Assembly: GCA_018623305.1 (NCBI GenBank) | Contig: JAAZVR010000075.1 | Coordinates: 1-5,659 of the forward strand | Direction: 5' to 3' | Source of the DNA: Thiotrichales bacterium | GTDB lineage: Bacteria; Pseudomonadota; Gammaproteobacteria; JAAZVR01 | DNA: 5,659 bases | Shown: positions 1 through 4,985 of the stretch, piece after piece | Layout: each line of letters opens with the position of its first letter | Numbering within the stretch: position 1 is the first letter of the stretch | Made by a program: the position numbers and the translations under genes | The notes under the pieces: model-generated | Seen by the model: only the letters and a program-made list of their open reading frames with translations | Told to the model about the DNA's origin: nothing | Databases searched by the model: none

Positions 1-954
1 ATTACCGTTAGGCATATTTTCAGTCGATGGAATCACCGCAACCACATTCATCGGTAACTGCATTTCACCTAAAGCACGCATCGCACCTAAAACCGAACCT
101 GCGCCTAACATATCGAATTTCATTTCATCCATGCCTAAGCCAGGTTTCAAAGAAATGCCGCCTGTGTCGAATGTAACGCCTTTACCGACTAAACAAATCG
201 GAGCTTCATCACCGCCACCGTTGTATTCAAGCGTGATGAATTTAGGAGCCTCGTGTGAGCCACGAGCTACAGATAAGAACGAACCCATGCCGATTTTTTC
301 ACAATCATCCATGTCCAACACGGTCGCTTTCATGCCAAACTCAGCTGCGATGCTTTGTGCAGCTTCAGCAATGTAAGTCGGTGTACAAATATTGCCCGGT
401 AAATTACCTAAATCGCGTGTCAAAGCCATACCGTTCGCAATGGCTTGACCCATTGAGATGGCTTTTTGAGCTTCGCTTTCATCGCAATCTGAGTTCAAGA
501 AAAAATCAATTTCTTCAATCGCAAGCGGTGTGTTTTCATTTGCCTTAGTGTGGGTGTAGTTGTAATGCGCATTCACTGCAAGTTGGGCAGAGGCGCGCAA
601 GCAGTCTGGATTGCCGCTTGCTACTGTAGCATTTAATACCGTCTTGATTTCGCCGGCTTTTAATGCATTGAACAAAGCCGTTTGGGCTTTGTTGAAGTCT
701 TTTCGACACGCTGAATCACCCATGCCCACCAGTAAAATGCGCTTGCTCGCAACACCTGATAAACCGAATAACATTTGTGTTTCGCCCGCTTTGCCCGTGA
801 CATCTTTACTGTCAATAAGTGCTTGAATTGCGTTACCAGAAACTTGGTTGATGGTGTTTGTGGTTTCACCCAAAACGCCGTCTTTAAAAACTGGGAGACA
901 AATACAATCCGCTGTTGATTGCGTTAATGAAGATTCGTTCGTAGAAAATTTCAA
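1..954 (-). CDS. pepA: Leucyl aminopeptidase (cytosol aminopeptidase, M17 family), N-terminal 318 codons, cut by the left window edge
   Basis: PepA is a cytosolic, two-metal aminopeptidase that removes N-terminal residues from peptides; the E. coli protein also binds DNA. My reverse-strand translation is open throughout. The N-terminal (macro-like) domain covers roughly residues 1-150, and the catalytic domain follows. TRDLGNLPGNICTP and the metal-site segment VGKGVTFDTGGISLKP are typical of M17. By comparison with E. coli PepA, K258, D263 and D281 correspond to metal ligands and K270 to the catalytic lysine, all at a constant offset of 12. The second metal/catalytic motif (NTDAEGR) lies beyond the window. 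The start is TTG at 954-952: an in-frame TAA lies at 969-967, an AAGGAA ribosome site sits 8 nt upstream, and the resulting start (M)KFSTNESS resembles the E. coli MEFSVKSG. The next in-frame ATG is only at codon 61. The gene is divergent from accA. The family assignment is very secure. Confidence 0.95.
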   Translation of the reverse strand, partial: MKFSTNESSLTQSTADCICLPVFKDGVLGETTNTINQVSGNAIQALIDSKDVTGKAGETQMLFGLSGVASKRILLVGMGDSACRKDFNKAQTALFNALKAGEIKTVLNATVASGNPDCLRASAQLAVNAHYNYTHTKANENTPLAIEEIDFFLNSDCDESEAQKAISMGQAIANGMALTRDLGNLPGNICTPTYIAEAAQSIAAEFGMKATVLDMDDCEKIGMGSFLSVARGSHEAPKFITLEYNGGGDEAPICLVGKGVTFDTGGISLKPGLGMDEMKFDMLGAGSVLGAMRALGEMQLPMNVVAVIPSTENMPNGN

Positions 955-962
955 GATACCGT

Positions 963-968
963 TTCCTT
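963..968 (-). promoter_or_regulatory. Ribosome binding site AAGGAA that fixes the TTG start of pepA
   Basis: On the minus strand AAGGAA lies 8 nt before the TTG at 954-952. An in-frame TAA (969-967) overlaps it, so no start further upstream is possible. This makes TTG the only reasonable start. Confidence 0.75.
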
Positions 969-971
969 ATG

Positions 972-999
972 TTAAGAAAATGTTGTTTTATGCTATTAT
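972..999 (+). promoter_or_regulatory. Sigma-70 promoter with extended -10 for accA(-tilS)
   Basis: An extended -10 element, TGCTATTAT (991-999), has hexamer TATTAT at 994-999. TTAAGA at 972-977 matches four of six bases of the -35 consensus with a 16-nt spacer. The expected start is near 1006, giving an accA leader of about 37 nt. It is the only good promoter in the 88-bp spacer facing accA. This is inferred from sequence; no start site has been mapped. Confidence 0.55.
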
Positions 1000-1000
1000 A
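995..1000 (-). promoter_or_regulatory. -10 element (TATAAT) of the pepA promoter
   Basis: The minus strand reads GCGTATAATAGC, a perfect -10 hexamer, about 40 nt upstream of the pepA start codon. The expected transcription start is near 988, giving a leader of about 33 nt. No convincing -35 box is seen: the hexamer at 17-bp spacing is TGTTTA and the best alternative is TTTAAC at 15 bp. The element overlaps the -10 of accA on the other strand. Confidence 0.55.
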
Positions 1001-1002
1001 CG

Positions 1003-1016
1003 CCCTAATTGTAGGG
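1003..1016. repeat. Short inverted repeat CCCTA-ATTG-TAGGG at the accA transcription start
   Basis: Two perfect 5-bp arms flank a 4-nt loop. The repeat covers the predicted accA start point and lies in the -35/-10 spacer region of the opposing pepA promoter. It could be a small operator or a 5'-end hairpin in the accA message. It is short enough to be chance, and I recognise no specific regulator for it. Confidence 0.35.
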
Positions 1017-1042
1017 TTAAACATTGCTTGAGAGTAAGACAT

Positions 1043-1999
1043 ATGGACTTAAATTTTTTGGATTTTGAACAACCGATCGCTGAATTAGAAGCCAAAATCG
1101 ACGCTTTGAAACATGTCGGTTCGGATTCACAGTTAAATATTCACGAAGAAATCCAACAGCTTGAGCGAAAAAGCGAAGCCTTAACGCAAAAGATTTTTAG
1201 CAATCTATCGGACTGGCAAATCTCTCAATTGTCACGTCATCCTCAGCGTCCATACACTTTGGATTACATTTCGCGTATTTTTACCGACTTCAAAGAACTG
1301 CATGGCGATCGTGCTTTTGCCGATGACAAAGCGATTGTTGGAGGCATTGCGCGTCTGGATGGTCAGTCGGTGATGGTGATTGGTCAACAGAAAGGGCGCG
1401 AGACGAAAGAAAAAATTCGTCGTAACTTTGGTATGCCTCGTCCAGAGGGGTATCGTAAAGCCCTTCGTTTAATGAAAATGGCTGAGCGTTTCAAAATGCC
1501 AATTTTGACATTTATCGACACGCCGGGTGCATACCCGGGTATCGATGCCGAAGAGCGTGGCCAAAGTGAAGCGATTGCTCGTAACTTATTCGAAATGTCG
1601 AAATTGTCGGTTCCAGTGGTGTGTACTGTGATTGGTGAAGGCGGCTCAGGCGGTGCATTAGCGATTGGTGTGGGTGATAAAACATTGATGCTTCAGTACA
1701 CAACTTACTCAGTGATTTCACCCGAAGGCTGTGCTTCGATTCTTTGGAAATCAGCGGAAAAAGCGTCTGAAGCAGCGAAAGCCTTGGGTATTACAGCAAC
1801 ACGTCTGCAGGATTTAGGCTTGATTGATGACATCATTCCAGAGCCATTGGGTGGCGCGCACCGAAATATGGATGCCGCCGCTTCGAGTTTGAAGCAAGCC
1901 TTGGTGAAAAGTTTAAATGAACTCGCGAATATTCCTGATGCGCAGCGTGCGGATAAACGTCACGAGCGATTAATGCAATATGGCAACTTCGTCGAATAA
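1043..1999 (+). CDS. accA: Acetyl-CoA carboxylase, carboxyltransferase subunit alpha
   Basis: AccA and AccD form the A2D2 carboxyltransferase that moves carboxyl from carboxybiotin on AccB to acetyl-CoA, giving malonyl-CoA, the committed step of fatty acid synthesis in the cytoplasm. The 318-aa product is essentially full family length (E. coli 319). The start MDLNFLDFEQPIAELEAKID is nearly identical to E. coli. Residues about 9-55 form the charged N-terminal helical segment. The crotonase-fold core follows, with QKGRETKEKIRRNFGMP (116-132), FIDTPGAYPG (157-166) and the glycine-rich oxyanion/CoA loop GEGGSGGALAIGVGD (198-212). The reading frame stays open upstream to an ATG at 848, but that part is antisense to pepA and has no AccA similarity; ATG 1043 with GAGAG 8 nt upstream (1030-1034) is the true start. 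The last 20 nt overlap tilS. Identity is certain. Confidence 0.98.
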   Translation: MDLNFLDFEQPIAELEAKIDALKHVGSDSQLNIHEEIQQLERKSEALTQKIFSNLSDWQISQLSRHPQRPYTLDYISRIFTDFKELHGDRAFADDKAIVGGIARLDGQSVMVIGQQKGRETKEKIRRNFGMPRPEGYRKALRLMKMAERFKMPILTFIDTPGAYPGIDAEERGQSEAIARNLFEMSKLSVPVVCTVIGEGGSGGALAIGVGDKTLMLQYTTYSVISPEGCASILWKSAEKASEAAKALGITATRLQDLGLIDDIIPEPLGGAHRNMDAAASSLKQALVKSLNELANIPDAQRADKRHERLMQYGNFVE

Positions 2000-3200
2000 T
2001 CAGATTATTCTTGACGCAGTGCAAACGGCCTTGGCTGATGTGATCAGTCAGGGCCGTTTTGTTTGTGTAGCTTTCAGTGGGGGCGTGGATTCCATGGTTC
2101 TGCTTCATGCTCTTAAAACACTCAATATTGACTGCAAAGCGATACACATCAATCATGGGTTGCAACAAGAGTCGGAGCATTGGGTTAAAAGTTGCTCTGC
2201 ATTTTGTCGAAATGAATCGATTGAATTTGAATGCATTCAGCTTACACTGGAGCTCACCCGAAATATTGAATCACAAGCCAGAGATGCACGCTATAAAGCT
2301 TTGTTTAATGCAATGCCCAAAGATTCGGTTTTAGTGACAGCTCATCATGCCGATGATCAACTTGAAACGTTACTGCTGCGTTTAGTGCGTGGGTCTGGTT
2401 TGCGAGGTCTAGCGGGTATTCGCTCAATCTCGACACGCTCGACCCAAGAGGTTTGTCGTCCTCTGCTATCAACTACACGAATGCAGATTGAATCCTATGC
2501 TCGCGAATATCATCTGCATTGGGTTGAAGACCCGTCGAATCAAACGGAACAATTTGACCGAAACTTCATTCGACACCAAGTTGTCCCACAGTTAAAAGCC
2601 CGTTGGAGCAATGTGCTTGATCGAGTTCAAACCAGTGCGCAGCATCTGCAAGAAGAAGCCTTCGCTTTTGACTATTTACTGAATCAACAGCTTAATGAAC
2701 GACAAGAGGGCGAAAAACTCAAGATTTCAGACACACCCATTGAGGTTGAGAGCCGAATTCTGCAAGTTTGGTTAAATCAATGGGGGATTGAGGCTCCAAA
2801 AACAAGAATTTTGACATTGATAGCACAGATGAAAGAGGCTGGAGCTGACTCGCTCCCAAGTTTGAGTTTTAAACAAGGCACCGTGTATGTTTACAATGAA
2901 TATTACTGGTTTGAGGCCTCAAAGAGCTATCCGAAATGGTCAAGGGTACGAATCAAGAGAAATCTGAATACATTAAGGCCTACACGAATCCAGTGTTTGC
3001 CCGCTGAAACCGTTAAATCAGTCAAAATTCACGGTGATAATCATCATCGTAAGCTACGTCAGTTAATGAAGATTTACCAAGTGCCACCGTGGCGTCGAGC
3101 CCAAATACCCGTCGTGTTAATCAATGATGAATTGTGCTCAATCGGGGGTATAATCAATTTTGAAACAGGCCATAAAGGTGTTGTTGTTGCACCAAATTAG
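1980..3200 (+). CDS. tilS: tRNA(Ile)-lysidine synthetase
   Basis: TilS uses ATP and lysine to convert C34 of the CAU-anticodon tRNA-Ile to lysidine, changing its amino acid identity from Met to Ile and its decoding from AUG to AUA. It is normally essential. The 406-aa product (E. coli 432) begins with the N-type ATP-pyrophosphatase domain: the PP-loop SGGVDS at 33-38, HINHG at 56-60, HHADDQLET at 122-130, EDPSN at 183-187 and RNFIR at 194-198. A variable middle region follows, then the small C-terminal TilS domain with KLRQLMKIYQVPPWRR (358-373) and the IGGI segment near 388-391. The ATG lies inside the accA 3' end with no clear Shine-Dalgarno sequence, suggesting translational coupling. The next plausible start (GTG 2040) would leave only eight residues before the PP-loop strand. 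Four of its 28 isoleucine codons are AUA, the codon it makes readable. Confidence 0.96.
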   Translation: MATSSNNQIILDAVQTALADVISQGRFVCVAFSGGVDSMVLLHALKTLNIDCKAIHINHGLQQESEHWVKSCSAFCRNESIEFECIQLTLELTRNIESQARDARYKALFNAMPKDSVLVTAHHADDQLETLLLRLVRGSGLRGLAGIRSISTRSTQEVCRPLLSTTRMQIESYAREYHLHWVEDPSNQTEQFDRNFIRHQVVPQLKARWSNVLDRVQTSAQHLQEEAFAFDYLLNQQLNERQEGEKLKISDTPIEVESRILQVWLNQWGIEAPKTRILTLIAQMKEAGADSLPSLSFKQGTVYVYNEYYWFEASKSYPKWSRVRIKRNLNTLRPTRIQCLPAETVKSVKIHGDNHHRKLRQLMKIYQVPPWRRAQIPVVLINDELCSIGGIINFETGHKGVVVAPN

Positions 3201-3204
3201 AGCA
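3188..3204. promoter_or_regulatory. NtrC-like binding site upstream of glnK, overlapping the tilS stop codon
   Basis: TGCACCA-AAT-TAGAGCA matches the dyad TGCACCA-N3-TGGTGCA of known NtrC sites at 12 of 14 arm positions, with a perfect left arm. Its centre is about 120 bp upstream of the predicted sigma-54 start, the usual enhancer distance. The left arm encodes the last residues of TilS, and the right arm contains part of its TAG stop. NtrC is inferred; the regulator gene is not in the window. Confidence 0.6.
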
Positions 3205-3209
3205 ACGAG

Positions 3210-3216
3210 TGCACAA
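3210..3216. promoter_or_regulatory. Possible second NtrC half-site
   Basis: TGCACAA matches the NtrC left arm at six of seven positions and lies exactly 22 bp (about two helical turns) from the left arm of the first site. The expected right arm is degenerate, so this is at best a weak cooperative half-site. Confidence 0.3.
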
Positions 3217-3257
3217 AATAATTACTTTTTATCAAAATGTATTTTTTAGCTCTCTTC

Positions 3258-3270
3258 TAACCTTTTGATT
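3258..3270 (-). promoter_or_regulatory. IHF binding site between enhancer and sigma-54 promoter
   Basis: The minus strand reads AATCAA-AAGG-TTA, a perfect match to the IHF core WATCAA-N4-TTR. An A/T-rich stretch (3271-3286) lies on the side where IHF sites usually carry one. It sits between the NtrC-like site and the sigma-54 promoter, the classical place for an IHF bend that brings activator and polymerase together. Confidence 0.6.
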
Positions 3271-3289
3271 TTAAAGTATTGTTTTTCTA

Positions 3290-3305
3290 TGGCACATGAA
3301 TTGCA
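3290..3305 (+). promoter_or_regulatory. Sigma-54 (-24/-12) promoter of glnK-amtB
   Basis: TGGCAC-ATGAA-TTGCA is an almost perfect -24/-12 element with correct spacing between the invariant GG (3291-3292) and GC (3303-3304). Transcription should start near 3316, giving a short leader of about 23 nt. This promoter class requires an ATP-dependent activator, which fits the NtrC-like site upstream and the nitrogen function of the genes. Confidence 0.88.
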
Positions 3306-3324
3306 CAAAAATGTGAAATCGATC

Positions 3325-3330
3325 AGGGGG
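3325..3330 (+). promoter_or_regulatory. Ribosome binding site of glnK
   Basis: AGGGGG lies 8 nt before the ATG at 3339, the only purine-rich Shine-Dalgarno-like run in the short predicted leader. It supports the chosen start, which also gives the family-standard N-terminus MKMITAIIKPFKLDDV. Confidence 0.6.
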
Positions 3331-3338
3331 ATTGTATT

Positions 3339-3677
3339 ATGAAAATGATTACGGCAATTATTAAGCCATTTAAATTAGACGATGTACGCGATGCGTTACA
3401 TGAAATTAATGTTGATGGTATGACGGTATCTGAAGTTAAAGGCTTTGGTCGTCAAAAGGGTCATACAGAAATGTACCGTGGTGCAGAGTATGTTGTAGAT
3501 TTCTTACCAAAAATCAAGATCGAAGTCGCTGTCAGCGGTGAGGTGCTTGATCAGGCTTTAGAAGCGATCATGAAAGCCGCAGCAACGGGTCAAATCGGTG
3601 ACGGTAAGATCTTTGTTACACCAATCGAACAAACGATTCGAATTCGTACGGGCGAGTCTGGCCGAGACGCGTTGTAA
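3339..3677 (+). CDS. glnK: Nitrogen regulatory protein PII, GlnK type
   Basis: GlnK is a small trimeric PII signalling protein that senses ATP/ADP and 2-oxoglutarate. Under nitrogen excess it plugs the AmtB channel, and through uridylylation it reports glutamine status. The 112-aa product has exactly the family length. The N-terminal IIKPFKLDDVRDAL, the T-loop FGRQKGHTEMYRGAEYVVDFLPK (36-58) with the uridylylation site Y51, the B-loop TGQIGDGKI (83-91) with ATP-binding K90, and the C-loop R101/R103 (IRIRTGE) are all intact. It lies 27 nt upstream of amtB, which is the main reason to call it GlnK rather than GlnB. Residue 54 is Asp, as in E. coli GlnB, where E. coli GlnK has Asn, so the paralogue name rests on gene context. 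Expression is probably induced by nitrogen limitation through sigma-54. Confidence 0.95.
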   Translation: MKMITAIIKPFKLDDVRDALHEINVDGMTVSEVKGFGRQKGHTEMYRGAEYVVDFLPKIKIEVAVSGEVLDQALEAIMKAAATGQIGDGKIFVTPIEQTIRIRTGESGRDAL

Positions 3678-3693
3678 AAAATTTAGAAGTTAT

Positions 3694-3698
3694 AGGAG
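3694..3698 (+). promoter_or_regulatory. Ribosome binding site of amtB
   Basis: AGGAG lies 6 nt before the ATG at 3705 in the 27-nt gap after glnK. This is a strong, well-spaced site, so amtB need not depend on coupling to glnK for translation. Confidence 0.75.
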
Positions 3699-3704
3699 AG
3701 AGCT

Positions 3705-4904
3705 ATGGAACAGTTAACGACAAGCGTTGACGTCTTATTTATTTTATTGGGTGCTATTTTGGTGCTCTTCATGCATGCGGGCTTTGCTTTTTTGGAAGTC
3801 GGTACCGTACGTCACAAAAACCAAGTCAATGCCTTAGTTAAGATCCTTTCAGATCTAGCGGTTTCTACCGTTGCGTATTTCTTTATTGGTTACGGTATTG
3901 CGTACGGCGTATTCTTGGGCTTCAACTTAGACGGAGCTTTGACAACAGCTATGTCTGAGCGTTCAGGTTATGACTTAGTGAAATTCTTTTTCTTGATGAC
4001 CTTTGCAGCAGCGATTCCTGCGATTGTGTCAGGCGGTATTGCAGAACGTGCAAAATTCTACCCACAGCTTTTAGCAACATTCTTCTTGGTTGCATTGGTT
4101 TATCCATTCTACGAAGGCATGATTTGGAATGGCAATTTTGGTGTTCAAGATGCGATTGAATCAATGTTTGGTGCACCATTCCACGATTTTGCGGGTTCAA
4201 TTGTTGTTCACGGTGTCGGTGGTTGGATTGCATTAGCGGCGATTCTTTTGTTGGGCGCGCGTGAAGGTCGATACGGTCCTCGTGGTCATCAGTGGGCACC
4301 GTCAAGTATTCCTTTCTTGGCGTTGGGCGCATGGATTCTGACAGTAGGTTGGTTTGGATTTAATGTGATGTCCGCACAACAAGTGGAAGGCATTCAAGGC
4401 CTAGTAGCAGTTAACTCATTGATGGCGATGGTCGGCGGTATTTTGGCCGCGACGTTCATGGGTGATAAAGATCCAGGTTTCGTTCATAACGGTCCTTTAG
4501 CAGGGTTGGTTGCGATCTGTGCAGGTTCGGATGTTGTGAATCCATTGGGTGCTTTGGTGATTGGTTTGGTTGCCGGTGGTTTGTTTGTATGGGCGTTTAA
4601 ATGGACTCAAAACAAATTGAAAGTCGATGATGTTCTAGGTGTTTGGCCGTTGCATGGTCTATGTGGTGTCTGGGGTGCTTTGGCGGCAGGTATCTTTGGT
4701 TCAACAGCGCTTGGCGGTCTGGGTGGTGTTTCATTCGGCGCTCAAGTTGCCGGCACGATTCTAGGTGTTGCTCTTGCATTCATCGGTGGTTATGTCGTTT
4801 ACGCTTTGATTAAGTCTTCGGTAGGTATCCGATTGACGAAGGAAGAAGAGTACGAGGGTGCGGATTTAGCGATTCACCGCATTCGTTCAACTCAGGAGCA
4901 TTAA
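3705..4904 (+). CDS. amtB: Ammonium transporter (Amt/AmtB family channel)
   Basis: This is a trimeric inner-membrane protein that conducts ammonium/ammonia during nitrogen scarcity and is closed by GlnK from the cytoplasmic side. The 399-aa product shows the expected series of about 11 hydrophobic segments. Key residues of the family are visible by motif: D161 and first pore histidine H169 (HDFAGSIVVHGVGG), second pore histidine H317 (WPLHGLCGVWG), gate phenylalanines F100 (TFAAAIPAIVSGG) and F219 (GWFGFN), W141 and S223 of the outer vestibule. The cytoplasmic tail RLTKEEEYEGADLAIH (376-391) matches the conserved GlnK-binding tail. No cleavable signal peptide is apparent: the first membrane segment starts near residue 8. 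The motif AGFAFLEVGTVRHKN (25-39) differs from the FYGGLVR form of E. coli AmtB and resembles AMT1-like members. It forms an operon with glnK and ends at a hairpin terminator. Confidence 0.95.
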   Translation: MEQLTTSVDVLFILLGAILVLFMHAGFAFLEVGTVRHKNQVNALVKILSDLAVSTVAYFFIGYGIAYGVFLGFNLDGALTTAMSERSGYDLVKFFFLMTFAAAIPAIVSGGIAERAKFYPQLLATFFLVALVYPFYEGMIWNGNFGVQDAIESMFGAPFHDFAGSIVVHGVGGWIALAAILLLGAREGRYGPRGHQWAPSSIPFLALGAWILTVGWFGFNVMSAQQVEGIQGLVAVNSLMAMVGGILAATFMGDKDPGFVHNGPLAGLVAICAGSDVVNPLGALVIGLVAGGLFVWAFKWTQNKLKVDDVLGVWPLHGLCGVWGALAAGIFGSTALGGLGGVSFGAQVAGTILGVALAFIGGYVVYALIKSSVGIRLTKEEEYEGADLAIHRIRSTQEH

Positions 4905-4920
4905 TGCTGGGTTGAGTTGA
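4887..4920. repeat. Nested inverted repeat over the amtB stop codon
   Basis: Outer arms TCAACTCA (4887-4894) and TGAGTTGA (4913-4920) are perfect complements. Inside them lies the perfect 12-bp palindrome AGCATTAATGCT (4897-4908), which contains the amtB stop TAA. In RNA this would fold as an interrupted hairpin just before the terminator. It is not itself a terminator, because no U-tract follows. A role in mRNA 3'-end stability is possible but unproven. Confidence 0.45.
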
Positions 4921-4930
4921 TCATTCAAAT

Positions 4931-4962
4931 AAAAAGGCCGCTTCGATTGAAGCGGCCTTTTT
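4931..4962. terminator. Bidirectional intrinsic terminator between amtB and the convergent gene
   Basis: The perfect 9-bp stem GGCCGCTTC/GAAGCGGCC (4936-4944, 4949-4957) has loop GATT and is extended by five A-T pairs. On the plus strand it is followed by seven T (4958-4964), terminating glnK-amtB. On the minus strand it gives a five-T tract, enough to serve the opposing gene that ends at 4986. It is the only strong terminator in the window. Confidence 0.92.
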
Positions 4963-4985
4963 TTGTGTCTATAGCAGTCTGCTGT

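Noticed and set aside
131..869. Several open frames of 69-97 codons on both strands over pepA
   Set aside because: They are out of frame with the unbroken, recognisable pepA frame, show no family motifs and lack ribosome sites.
848..1042. In-frame N-terminal extension of accA to ATG 848
   Set aside because: It is antisense to pepA, crosses the accA promoter and has no AccA similarity. ATG 1043 gives the exact family N-terminus.
1512..2180. Minus-strand open frames opposite accA and tilS
   Set aside because: They are shadows of well-identified genes, with compositions rich in His, Arg and Ser that are typical of antisense frames.
3149..3154. Perfect TATAAT inside the tilS 3' end as a sigma-70 promoter for glnK
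   Set aside because: It encodes the conserved IGGII-type segment and has no acceptable -35 at 16-18 bp. It is probably chance.
3230..3242. Second IHF-like sequence TATCAA-AATG-TAT
   Set aside because: The TTR part fails at two of three positions, while the minus-strand site at 3258-3270 is perfect.
3265..3293. TTGATT - 17 bp - TATGGC as a sigma-70 promoter for glnK
   Set aside because: The -10 matches at only three of six bases, and both boxes are better explained by the IHF core and the -24 element.
3949..4779. Minus-strand open frames opposite amtB (60 and 127 codons)
   Set aside because: They lie wholly within amtB, have no recognisable domains and no ribosome binding site.
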